IMG/VR virus record: IMGVR_UViG_3300044612_001817
Coordinates: 1 to 32,336 of that record
Direction: 5' to 3' (one strand)
Length of the DNA: 32,336 nucleotides
Origin: a virus
Below are positions 11,760-19,703 of the stretch, piece by piece. Made by a program: the position numbers and the translations under genes. Within the stretch, counting starts at the first letter, position 1, and each line of letters opens with the position of its first letter. The notes under the pieces were generated by a model that made no database searches, was not told where the DNA came from, and saw only the letters and a program-made list of their open reading frames with translations.

Positions 11760-13376
11760 ATGGCAAATACATTTAAAAAAGTGATCGATCGCATGATATG
11801 GGCTCAGGTAACCCCTTCGCCAAACGCACATGTAGCGGGTATATGTATTGCATCTGATTTACGGTCGGATTTGTCGAGAAATCCTTTTGTATATCAACTA
11901 GTAAGCACCACGATTTTAAACCGCTATAACATTGTAACTAAGGCATGGAATTTTGTTCAATCGCCAGCACTTGCGGGAACTTTTGGAGCGGGTGCGGCGG
12001 TGTCGTTTGTCCCTAGTTTCGGCGCAGTTGGAACAATCGCAGCCGGAGCCACGACTACTAGTGTGACGCTTTCAACCGCATTAGCTACAGCGGTTGGCGT
12101 AAATATGCTTGCAAACCGAGGAGGCTCGGGAGAGTACGGATACAAGCTCCGAATAATTGATACGACTGCAGGAAAAACCGAAGAGAGATATATCGTAGGG
12201 AATAGCGCGGGAACAACGCCAACTATAAGCGTTGATAATGCGTTCAGCTTTACACCAGCAAGCGGCGCACGATACGAGATCCTTGCAGGTCGAGTGTTTA
12301 TGTTGGGAGCTGCAACAGTTGCCGCAAATATTTGGAGATCTTTTGAGGTTTCTACTAATACCCTTTCAACGGGTTTAAGCACTACGGGGCTACCCGCCAC
12401 AATCGCCACAGACTCGTCTATCATGGTCCTAGATGAGCAGTACACGCCTTTTGATTGTGTGCCAGGCGAAGGGATGATTAAGGGTGCCTTTACCTATGAC
12501 ACGAACCTCGTGGCCAGAAAAGCTCTTACCGCAACAGCATCAGGAGCCTCGAGCCTCACAGGGCAAGCGACTCTCGGAGATGCGGTGGTAAAAGCCGATG
12601 AGTATCGGAATTTTCAGATCAGAATCGTACAAGATACCGTTACGCCAGCAGCCGTTGGCCAGAGAAGAATTATTTCAAGCCATACCGCAGGGGTATCGCC
12701 AGTTTACACTCTCGGGACGGCATGGACGACACAACCATCCAGTAGCGCGAAATACGTCATCGAGTTGCCGAATCTGTTACTACTGAGAACTACAGGAACA
12801 AACACGGTTTACACCTACAATTATACCGATGCGACTATAAATAACGGCACAAATAACATCACGGCGGGATCGTGGAGTACTACGTATTTTGGCGCAGCAC
12901 CAGCAGGAAACGGAACGGGTGGGTTGTGGGCTCCTTCATGGGGTATCCAGCCAGATCCAGCCAGAAACGCGCGGCATAGTTTCTGCTATTTCTTCCGAGG
13001 TGGAGGAGCAACAACGCTTGATGTTCTTGATATCGCAGGGAGCATTACCGGAACGTGGACGGGTGCTATTACTTATGATGGATCAGTCTCTATAACGGCA
13101 GGAACTAGCGGATCGTATTCTCCTTTTGGAAACGAAGGCCGCATGTTTTACATGAATATTTACGTAGCATCTATATTGAATCAGATATTCAGATTCGATG
13201 TAAAAAACAGGGTTCTTTCTCCCTACACGCCGACCGATTTAGTGCAAGCTGGGACCGGAACGCCGGGTAATAGAATGGCAGCATATGCAGCAATAGACGG
13301 AACGGATCTTTATGATGTTCTGCTATTGCAGTCACATTTAGTGACGACAGCTCAAGAGCTAATTGCGCTAGTTTAA
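11760..13376 (+). CDS. Large structural protein with duplicated beta module
   Basis: A 538-residue Gly/Thr/Ser/Ala-rich protein with no hydrophobic signal. Two related segments (about 125-180 and 280-335) have the pattern YKLRIIDTTAGKTEERYIVG...FTPASGARYEIL and FQIRIVQDTVTPAAVGQRRI...TQPSSSAKYVIEL, a small beta module that recurs in phage tail and head appendage proteins. The rest reads as beta repeats, possibly propeller-like. SD AGGGTG precedes the ATG. Its size and place after the portal suggest a virion surface or head-fibre/decoration protein; receptor binding is possible. No enzymatic motif was seen. Confidence 0.75.
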   Translation: MANTFKKVIDRMIWAQVTPSPNAHVAGICIASDLRSDLSRNPFVYQLVSTTILNRYNIVTKAWNFVQSPALAGTFGAGAAVSFVPSFGAVGTIAAGATTTSVTLSTALATAVGVNMLANRGGSGEYGYKLRIIDTTAGKTEERYIVGNSAGTTPTISVDNAFSFTPASGARYEILAGRVFMLGAATVAANIWRSFEVSTNTLSTGLSTTGLPATIATDSSIMVLDEQYTPFDCVPGEGMIKGAFTYDTNLVARKALTATASGASSLTGQATLGDAVVKADEYRNFQIRIVQDTVTPAAVGQRRIISSHTAGVSPVYTLGTAWTTQPSSSAKYVIELPNLLLLRTTGTNTVYTYNYTDATINNGTNNITAGSWSTTYFGAAPAGNGTGGLWAPSWGIQPDPARNARHSFCYFFRGGGATTLDVLDIAGSITGTWTGAITYDGSVSITAGTSGSYSPFGNEGRMFYMNIYVASILNQIFRFDVKNRVLSPYTPTDLVQAGTGTPGNRMAAYAAIDGTDLYDVLLLQSHLVTTAQELIALV

Positions 13377-13387
13377 AGGGTAAAAAG

Positions 13388-13555
13388 ATGAATATAGAAG
13401 AATTGGTATTCTTATGCGAAAACCGATTAAGTTATCTAAACTCCCAACTAGCAACAGCAACCGCGCTGGGAGATATCCAGCAGATCGTTAAGATTGAAGC
13501 GGAAATCGAAACAACTGCGGCAACGCTTCAAAAATTAAGATCGCTTTTGAGCTAA
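13388..13555 (+). CDS. Small conserved phage protein (55 residues)
   Basis: The frame begins MNIEELVFLCENRLSYLNSQ and continues through ALGDIQQIVKIEAEIETT to KLRSLLS. It is a short two-helix, probably coiled-coil protein. The pattern 'LxxLCExRLxYLxxQxxxAxxxGDxxxIxxLExEIxxT' is familiar as a small orphan beside phage structural genes. GGG and then AAAAAG precede the ATG, a weak to fair ribosome site. It fits exactly between the stops and starts of its neighbours. The role is unknown; it is probably part of the virion-morphogenesis set. Confidence 0.7.
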   Translation: MNIEELVFLCENRLSYLNSQLATATALGDIQQIVKIEAEIETTAATLQKLRSLLS

Positions 13556-13559
13556 AAAG

Positions 13560-14021
13560 ATGCTTTTAACGCTTTTGCAAAACTTTGGGGAACCTCCAGT
13601 TCCTCCCATATCGAAAATATACCAAGAGATATGGATAATTGAGGAGCGTAAAAAAGGCGAACCACGAAAAGCGCGTCGCGTTGTAAAGAAGATTAAGAAG
13701 CAGTTGCAGCAAACTGTTTCCGCTATAGACGCGGCGCAACAAGCTCAAAGTGAACGCCAGTCGTTAGAGAAACAACAAGAAGCTTTGCGATTAGCTGAAG
13801 AACAAATCGCCATTAGTTTTCAGTTGTTAGAGCTGCAAATAAAAGCTAATGAGCTAAATAAGGCAGCAGAAGCGTATCAAGCTAAGATTCGACTAGAAGA
13901 ATATATAAAGCAGGAATACGAAAAAGCCGTTAGACTGTACCAAGAAGAGAAAAAACGGAAGGAAGCGGAAGAATACGAGGAATTACAGCTTCTTTTAACT
14001 TATTTAATGCAAGAGTTATGA
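13560..14021 (+). CDS. Coiled-coil hypothetical protein (153 residues)
   Basis: After a Pro-containing N-terminus (FGEPPVPPISKIYQE) the sequence is almost continuous charged helix: a basic part (EERKKGEPRKARRVVKKIKK) followed by Gln/Glu/Ala heptad-like repeats to the end. No family was recognised. The stop codon overlaps the next ATG (ATGA), so the two are probably coupled. The ribosome site is weak (AAAAAG). Placed just upstream of the scaffold, it may assist head assembly; this is inferred only from position. Confidence 0.7.
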   Translation: MLLTLLQNFGEPPVPPISKIYQEIWIIEERKKGEPRKARRVVKKIKKQLQQTVSAIDAAQQAQSERQSLEKQQEALRLAEEQIAISFQLLELQIKANELNKAAEAYQAKIRLEEYIKQEYEKAVRLYQEEKKRKEAEEYEELQLLLTYLMQEL

Positions 14022-14431
14022 TTGATATTCAAGGGGTGCGCGGCAAGTGGGTATACGATTCGGCAACGCAAAAGCTTGTCGAGAAAGTTCCGACTGTGAT
14101 TGTCTCCTCTGCCCCTGCCGTTCATCAAGATACCATTAACCCTACATGGCACCCTGCAACTGGTGAAACCTTTGACAGCAAGAGCGCGTTTCGTCGTGTA
14201 ACGAAAGAAAACGGGTACGTTGAGATTGACGATAAACGCACCTGGGATATGGTTGGCAAACATCAAAATAGGAAATTAGACGGATTAAAAGACGATATCG
14301 AAGAAATAAAAGCCTGGTATACCGCTGCGATGAAAGGCAATAAGGACTACATAAACGCGAACGTTCCGCAGGAGTTAAGAGACTGCGAAGAAGTCGACCC
14401 TAACGATATAACCGAAGGATTACGCCGATGA
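14018..14431 (+). CDS. Conserved phage hypothetical protein upstream of scaffold (137 residues)
   Basis: The start GKWVYDSATQKLVEKVP and the motif TWHPATGETFDSKSAFRRVT are recognisable from proteins commonly encoded before scaffold/capsid genes in podoviruses, where they lack a firm function. The rest is a charged helix. Its ATG overlaps the upstream stop, and its own stop overlaps the scaffold start (ATGA), making a tightly coupled trio. A role in head assembly or as a minor head protein is inferred. Confidence 0.75.
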   Translation: MIDIQGVRGKWVYDSATQKLVEKVPTVIVSSAPAVHQDTINPTWHPATGETFDSKSAFRRVTKENGYVEIDDKRTWDMVGKHQNRKLDGLKDDIEEIKAWYTAAMKGNKDYINANVPQELRDCEEVDPNDITEGLRR

Positions 14432-15399
14432 GCGACGTGCGAAATGATTTAATGGAAGCGGCTGAGGATCTCAACGAGCTTAACGAAGGCTCAGAAGTTG
14501 AGGAGGCCGAAGAAACAGATTTACCACAGACCGATGAAGCAGGCGACGACGAGGAAGCCACCTTTGAAGAAGAAGCCGAAGAAACTCCTGAAGAGGAGCC
14601 AGTCTTAGGTGAAACCGACGAGGACATCCCTGAGCCTGAACAGTGGGTTGCTGAGATGCGCCAGCGTTGGGCAAGTGTGCCGAAAGATGTGCGAAAGTAC
14701 ATCAATCAGCGCGAGTCCCAAATGCACTCATACATCAGCAAGATCGGAGGGCAGTTTGCAAACATGCGGAAGACCTTTGAGGATGTTGATAAGGCTCTAA
14801 AACCGTATGACGCAGAGTTACAAAAACATAACGTATCCAGAGGCCAGATCGTTGAACGTCTTTTGGCTGAACGGGGCGAAATGATGAAAGACCCTTCGGG
14901 GTTTATCAAGCGTTTTGCCGATATGAATCGTATCTCCCTGCACGACCTTGCAAGCGACCCAGAGTTGAACGAACCGCCTGAAGTAAGGCAAGCGCGATGG
15001 CAGTTAAGGGACCAGCAGAGTCAAATTGAAGCGCAAAGACAAGGTATTGCAGAACAGCAGAGGCAAATTGAGTTAGGGCAACTAACTGACTACGTTAATA
15101 ACTGGGGGGCTGCAAAGCCGCATTTTGCCGAGGTCCGGCAAGCAATGGCCCAGATTATTCCAGAGATTCAGCAAAGCTATCCCTACCTCTCGTTTGAGGA
15201 ACAACTTGAAACGGCCTACGGAGCTGCACTGCGCCACCCTTCTTTTGCTTCACTAAGGAGGCCACAGCCAGTACCACAATCCGTAAGGCGAGCAGCTAGC
15301 GGAGTTAGTGGCATTAGCGGTGCGCCTACTAGGACGAAGGAACCTGCCAATATCCGCGAAGCCTTAATGCAGGCAGCTAAAGAAACTGGATATTTTTAA
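14428..15399 (+). CDS. Scaffolding protein
   Basis: A 323-residue protein placed directly before the major capsid gene. Residues 1-72 are extremely acidic (runs of Glu/Asp, for example EEAEETPEEEP). The middle is Gln/Arg/Glu-rich coiled coil (QIEAQRQGIAEQQRQIEL), and the last 40 residues are basic with Arg-Arg pairs (LRRPQPVPQSVRRAAS), which in scaffolds contact the coat protein. This architecture, with PEQWVAEMRQRWASVP at 72-88, is typical of podovirus scaffolds that direct procapsid assembly and then leave. No protease motif was seen. Translation is coupled to the gene upstream. Confidence 0.85.
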   Translation: MSDVRNDLMEAAEDLNELNEGSEVEEAEETDLPQTDEAGDDEEATFEEEAEETPEEEPVLGETDEDIPEPEQWVAEMRQRWASVPKDVRKYINQRESQMHSYISKIGGQFANMRKTFEDVDKALKPYDAELQKHNVSRGQIVERLLAERGEMMKDPSGFIKRFADMNRISLHDLASDPELNEPPEVRQARWQLRDQQSQIEAQRQGIAEQQRQIELGQLTDYVNNWGAAKPHFAEVRQAMAQIIPEIQQSYPYLSFEEQLETAYGAALRHPSFASLRRPQPVPQSVRRAASGVSGISGAPTRTKEPANIREALMQAAKETGYF

Positions 15400-15409
15400 G
15401 GGATAAATA

Positions 15410-16387
15410 ATGGCAACGCCTAACGCATCTATCGGTGAAATGCTCACCGTAACGATGTACAAGAGATCGAAAAAGATGGCAGATGGGATATCGAAAAACA
15501 TCCCTCTGCTTCGTTTTATGAAAGACAACCAGAAGCTAGTTGCGGGTGGAGAATCCATCCTCGAAGAGCAGCTGTTTGCAGAAAACCCCTCTTATCAGCG
15601 TTATGCTGGTTCTGAGGTTCTTAACACTTCTCAGACCGAACAGTTTACGTCTTTCCGCTTTAACTGGAAGCAGGTGGCGGTTGCCGTTGTAATTAACGGA
15701 CTTGAAAGCGACGTTCAGAACACTGGACCTGAGCAGGTATTCGACCTCCTTGAAAAGAGAATCGAAGCTGCTGAGTACACAATGATGAACTCGATGGCAA
15801 CGGACGTTGAATCCGATGGGACAGCCGACGGTGGAAAGCAGATTGGTGGTTTGGGACTCCTTAACCCTTCTGCAAACACTTCTGGTTCGGTTGGTGGAAT
15901 TGATCGAGGAACCTATACCTGGGCGCGGAATCAGATATTTGATGCTTCCGATCTTGGGTTTGCTACCCTTACCAATGCCAATATTCAGCAGTTTTACGGA
16001 ATCTGTTTCGACGGACTAACCCGTAACGCTGAAAAACCTACCCTCGTATACGCAGGTGGAACGCATTTTAGACTTTACAGAGAGTCCTTGCAGACCATCC
16101 AGCGCATCATGAAAGTGGGTGAAGGCACCGTTGATACGATTGGCACTGGCCTTGAGTTCATGGGCGTTCCAGTTGTTAACGGCGGTGGGTATCAGGGTAT
16201 TGCGAATGCAACCACAACTCACTTCCTGAACATGAACCACTTGTTTTTCAAAACTGCATCGAAGCGTAACTTCGTGCCTTTGAAAGCTCGTGACTCGTTC
16301 AACCAGGATGCGACTGTCCGTTATTTGGCATGGGCTGGTAACATGACCGCTCGGAACTTGTTCCTTCAGGGACATGCTAAACCTTAA
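15410..16387 (+). CDS. Major capsid protein
   Basis: A 325-residue coat subunit with ribosome site AGGG before ATG. The N-terminal MLTVTMYKRSKKMADGISKN, FRFNWKQVAVAVVINGLE, and the central GGIDRGTYTWARNQIF are typical of a phage major capsid family with the HK97 fold. The C-terminus has the NMNHLFFKT and PLKARDSFNQDATVRYLAWA stretches seen in the same family, where they build the A domain. The gene follows the scaffold directly and precedes two head accessory genes. Length is normal and no frameshift is visible. Confidence 0.92.
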   Translation: MATPNASIGEMLTVTMYKRSKKMADGISKNIPLLRFMKDNQKLVAGGESILEEQLFAENPSYQRYAGSEVLNTSQTEQFTSFRFNWKQVAVAVVINGLESDVQNTGPEQVFDLLEKRIEAAEYTMMNSMATDVESDGTADGGKQIGGLGLLNPSANTSGSVGGIDRGTYTWARNQIFDASDLGFATLTNANIQQFYGICFDGLTRNAEKPTLVYAGGTHFRLYRESLQTIQRIMKVGEGTVDTIGTGLEFMGVPVVNGGGYQGIANATTTHFLNMNHLFFKTASKRNFVPLKARDSFNQDATVRYLAWAGNMTARNLFLQGHAKP

Positions 16388-16405
16388 TGCTAGGAGGCTT
16401 ATAAA

Positions 16406-16909
16406 ATGGGTATTGGAATATATGAGTCCCTTGGTGGGGTTGAATTGGAATGGAACGCGCCAACGCTTCCAGTGGGGTTTGTCACTGGTCACGTTGTTAT
16501 CGGGAAAGATGGCAAGATTTACCGTCTTGTGAAAAATGCTCTTGGAAGTGCTGCCACGCTTCGGTTTGCGTATTTCTTGAGACTAAATAGCTCGAGCGGT
16601 GAACTTGAGTTAAAAGCTGCGGGTGGTAGTACAGGCGCAGGGGCTGTTTGTATTCCTCAGTTTGAAAACATCCCTAACGGTAACTACGCATGGGTTGGAA
16701 CTGGTGGACTGCTCAACGCTACTTCAGCGGCGGGAATTGCGCTGAACGCTCAGGTATCCCTTAGTACTACTGATGGGAAGCTGGACGATGCGGCGATCAC
16801 AGGTAAGACGCTCAATGCGTTCCACAGTGATTCAGGGGCGGTTGCTGCGGCGGATGCTAACATCCGTATTTTCTGCCCTGGCGAGCTTGTTTATCAAGCT
16901 AGCAACTAA
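16406..16909 (+). CDS. Head decoration-like protein (167 residues)
   Basis: It starts behind a strong AGGAGG, 18 bases after the capsid stop. The sequence is small-residue-rich and beta-type (VTGHVVIGKDGKIYRLVKNA, then GNYAWVGTGGLL, then GIALNAQVSLSTTDGKLDD). This resembles the small beta-barrel head proteins that coat phage capsids (DUF2190-like decoration). The end, NIRIFCPGELVYQ, fits such a barrel. Placement right after the major capsid gene supports a capsid-surface role; the family assignment is by pattern only. Confidence 0.65.
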   Translation: MGIGIYESLGGVELEWNAPTLPVGFVTGHVVIGKDGKIYRLVKNALGSAATLRFAYFLRLNSSSGELELKAAGGSTGAGAVCIPQFENIPNGNYAWVGTGGLLNATSAAGIALNAQVSLSTTDGKLDDAAITGKTLNAFHSDSGAVAAADANIRIFCPGELVYQASN

Positions 16910-16921
16910 GGCATAACTAAC

Positions 16922-16941
16922 GGGGAGGGGCGGCTCTCCCC
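16922..16941 (+). repeat. Hairpin between head genes
   Basis: GGGGAG and CTCCCC pair around an 8-nt loop. CTATTAACC follows, with no U-run, so termination is unlikely. The stem resembles the G/C stems of the leftward operon but lacks the GNRA loop. Confidence 0.4.
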
Positions 16942-16960
16942 TATTAACCAATGAGGATTT

Positions 16961-17524
16961 ATGTTTCCGCAGATACAAGAAGATAGGATGCCCCTTCCAG
17001 GCCAGAGGATGCGCCACGGTGACGACTCCGCACTGCGGGTGAGGTTTTATACGGGGCCAAAATTCAAGAGCGAGGAGAGCCGTATAGAAGGCCGCGACGT
17101 GTACGACCCTGAAGTACAGATTGAATATATCGAGATTAAAGTACCAGGTGGCGATACCATCGTGAGGATTGCAACCTCAGATGACGTTAAAAGATTCTCC
17201 GAAATCTACCGACGATGGAAACTTGACGAAGGGCAAGACTTAGGTACCCCTCTTGATGTTCTTGGGTTTACCGAAGTGCAAAAAGATATGTGCACAAGAG
17301 CCCATGTGTTTTCGGTCGAACAGTTGTCAAAAATAGGCGACCACGCTCTTTCCGCTATCGGAATTGGAGCAATGAACATGCGGCGACGTTCTCAGGATTA
17401 CCTAAACGCTCGTCCTACTCCTAATGCTGAAGTCGAAGCTCTCAAAGAGCAGATGGCGGCGATGCAGAAGCAAAATGCAGAGTTACAAGATATGTTGAAA
17501 GAGCTCGTAAAAGGCAAAAAGTAG
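16961..17524 (+). CDS. Conserved phage structural-region protein (187 residues)
   Basis: The ATG at 16961 follows GAGG. The middle (IEYIEIKVPGGDTIVRIATS, DVKRFSEIYRRWKLDEGQDL, GTPLDVLGFTEVQ, VFSVEQLSKIGD) matches a widespread phage protein found between capsid and connector genes, which ends in a coiled coil, here KEQMAAMQKQNAELQDMLKE. Its function in the family is not established; a minor virion or head-assembly role is assumed from position. A terminator-like hairpin follows 32 bases after its stop. Confidence 0.75.
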   Translation: MFPQIQEDRMPLPGQRMRHGDDSALRVRFYTGPKFKSEESRIEGRDVYDPEVQIEYIEIKVPGGDTIVRIATSDDVKRFSEIYRRWKLDEGQDLGTPLDVLGFTEVQKDMCTRAHVFSVEQLSKIGDHALSAIGIGAMNMRRRSQDYLNARPTPNAEVEALKEQMAAMQKQNAELQDMLKELVKGKK

Positions 17525-17556
17525 TTGTGGCAAAATAGCTGCAATTAACATAAGAT

Positions 17557-17587
17557 AGAGGGGGGACGTCGCTCGGCCCCTCTTTTG
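17557..17587 (+). terminator. Possible intrinsic terminator after the head gene block
   Basis: AGAGGGG (17557-17563) pairs with CCCCTCT (17577-17583), followed by TTTTG. The U-run is short, so termination may be partial. A weak promoter-like pair (TGGCAA, 17 bp, TAAGAT) lies just upstream. It separates head genes from connector/tail genes. Confidence 0.5.
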
Positions 17588-17663
17588 TACCCCCGAAGAG
17601 CGTTACCGACGGCGGCCCTTTATTAGAGCCTCTCCGTTTTGAAGTCTTACAGGATTTTGAAAC

Positions 17664-19700
17664 GTGGCGACTCTTCTCTCTGTTCTCCAAGATGCCTGTG
17701 ATTTTGGTGGCTTCCCACGCCCAACATCCATAATCAACAATACGGACGCAACTACAAGACAGTTGCTAGCGATTGCCAACGAACGAGGCATTGAAGCCGT
17801 TCGAATGTTCGATTGGCCACAACTCACAAAGCTCTCTTCCCTCTCCCTTGTTGCTGGAACTAACCAAACGCTCCCCGCTGATTGCGCTGAATTACTCGAT
17901 TCAACGGCATGGTACACCGGAGACATGACCCCGATACGAGGCCCGATAACGCCTCGTGAATGGCAAGCACTTACACAAACAGGCAACGCCGGAATCAAGT
18001 TTGCGTTTCGCGTTACTCAAAGCAGCAAAGCAACTCGCGCCGTTGCTATGCATCCTACTCCGGTAGGCACCGAAACAATCAGCCTCTTTTACCGCTCAAA
18101 GACATGGATAAAGCCTCGTGATTGGGCGGCCTCTATGAGCGTCACAGCGGGCATGTGGGTGTTCTCCGATGGTGAGTATTGGACTGCAAATACAAGCGGC
18201 ACAGCGGGCAGTTCTGCGCCTACAATCGCCAACAATGGAGCCGATGGCACTATCACCTGGACCCGTAAGCCTAATGTTCTTTACGAGCGTTTTGTTGCTG
18301 ATACCGACGAACCACTAATTGAACCATCCCTCCTAATGAAGGGCATTTTAGCCCGATTCTACCGGATGAAGGGGCTTGAGTACCAGGATTTAGAGGCCGA
18401 GTTTAACATTGGGTTAAGAAACGACCTAGCTGAACGCAACGGTGGGCGAACGAGCAACCTGTTTAGGCATAGTTGCGGATTCATCGATACGGGATGCCGA
18501 GACGTTGGGTTCATTGGCGGGGCTAGTAGCACACCTACTCCTCCAGTACCTCCAGTACCTCCTGTGCCTAACAACTTACTGTTGATGGGTACTGGTCTCG
18601 CTGCACACTTTGGTACCCCAAGTAGACCTTACTTCTATTTTGGCGATGCTCAAATATTTGATCTTCAATCCATCCAAAATGAGTTTGCTGAAGTTTCGTG
18701 TGGCGATCGATATAGCTTATTTTTGAAAACCGACAATACTCTTTGGGCTAGTGGATTAAATGAGGGCCGTATTGGGAATGGAAGCTTTGATACAGTCGAT
18801 GTCGTACCCGCGATACAAATTCAACCAGGGACCACATGGAAGGCGGTTAGCGCAGGGTATTTATATTCACTAGCTATTAAAACAAACGGAACACTTTGGG
18901 GTTGGGGGAATAATACCTTTGTTTGGCAGACAGGATTCTGGTCATTAGGCGATGGAACCCAAAACTCTAGTGCGTCTCCAATCCAAATTGGCACCGATAC
19001 CGATTGGGCAAATGTTTTTGCTGGTAGTTTTGGAGGAATGGGACTCAAAACCAACGGAACACTTTGGTCGTGGGGATGGAACGGACATGGGCAATTAGGC
19101 ATTGGAGGTACCACTAATCAACTTGTCCCAACGCAAGTGGGCACCGATACCGATTGGGCAAAAGTAGCTTTTTCGGGGCAGCATGCTCTTGCCATTAAAA
19201 CAGATGGCACTCTTTGGGTATGGGGGAAAAATAATTACGCTCAGCTTGGCGATGGTGGTGGTTCGGTAAGAACAGTCCCATTTCAATTAGGCACAGATAC
19301 CAACTGGAAGGATATAGTAGCAGGAGATGAGCATTCCCTCGCGTTAAAAACAAACGGGACACTTTGGGGTTGGGGAAAAAATTCAACCTTTTATGGGGGT
19401 AGTCCATTAGGTCTAGGTGATAACATTGATCGCTCTGTTCCCACACAAGTTGGTACAGCAACCGATTGGGAATCTATCGGGAAAGGAATGGGAGTTAGTA
19501 CTCACCACGCCAAAAAAACCAATGGAACACTTTGGGGATGGGGCGCAAATTCTCATTTTCCAATTGGGGATGGAACCAATACCAGCATAAATGTTCCTAC
19601 TTTGATTCAATATTATAACTTGGGGAACCTACCCACTGGCATAATTAAAATAGCCAACGGCGGGTTGCACACTGTAATTTTAGTAACCCAAGGAGCCTAG
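17664..19700 (+). CDS. Head-tail connector (P22 gp4-like) fused to an RCC1-like beta-propeller
   Basis: A 678-residue protein with GTG start behind AGGA. Residues 1-275 resemble P22 gp4-like packaged-DNA stabilisation/adaptor proteins (SVLQDACDFGGFPRP, EAVRMFDWPQL, FYRSKTWIKPRDW, LLMKGILARFYRMKGLEYQD). Within it, about 163-203 is a small W/Y-rich module (GEYWTANTSGTAG...GTITW) like carbohydrate-binding inserts of phage proteins. Residues 289-302 are a Pro linker (PTPPVPPVPPVP). Residues 303-678 carry RCC1-type repeats, each with KTNGTLWGWG-like cores (six clear copies); the first and last partial strands would close a seven-blade propeller. Gp4-like adaptors are usually under 250 residues, so the C-terminal propeller is extra. 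It would project from the portal-tail joint. Propeller function (host or glycan binding) is inferred. Confidence 0.85.
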   Translation: MATLLSVLQDACDFGGFPRPTSIINNTDATTRQLLAIANERGIEAVRMFDWPQLTKLSSLSLVAGTNQTLPADCAELLDSTAWYTGDMTPIRGPITPREWQALTQTGNAGIKFAFRVTQSSKATRAVAMHPTPVGTETISLFYRSKTWIKPRDWAASMSVTAGMWVFSDGEYWTANTSGTAGSSAPTIANNGADGTITWTRKPNVLYERFVADTDEPLIEPSLLMKGILARFYRMKGLEYQDLEAEFNIGLRNDLAERNGGRTSNLFRHSCGFIDTGCRDVGFIGGASSTPTPPVPPVPPVPNNLLLMGTGLAAHFGTPSRPYFYFGDAQIFDLQSIQNEFAEVSCGDRYSLFLKTDNTLWASGLNEGRIGNGSFDTVDVVPAIQIQPGTTWKAVSAGYLYSLAIKTNGTLWGWGNNTFVWQTGFWSLGDGTQNSSASPIQIGTDTDWANVFAGSFGGMGLKTNGTLWSWGWNGHGQLGIGGTTNQLVPTQVGTDTDWAKVAFSGQHALAIKTDGTLWVWGKNNYAQLGDGGGSVRTVPFQLGTDTNWKDIVAGDEHSLALKTNGTLWGWGKNSTFYGGSPLGLGDNIDRSVPTQVGTATDWESIGKGMGVSTHHAKKTNGTLWGWGANSHFPIGDGTNTSINVPTLIQYYNLGNLPTGIIKIANGGLHTVILVTQGA

Positions 19701-19703
19701 CCG

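Noticed and set aside
14400-14705. Ser-rich frame opposite the scaffold start
   Set aside because: It is the antisense reading of the scaffold's Glu/Asp-rich segment.
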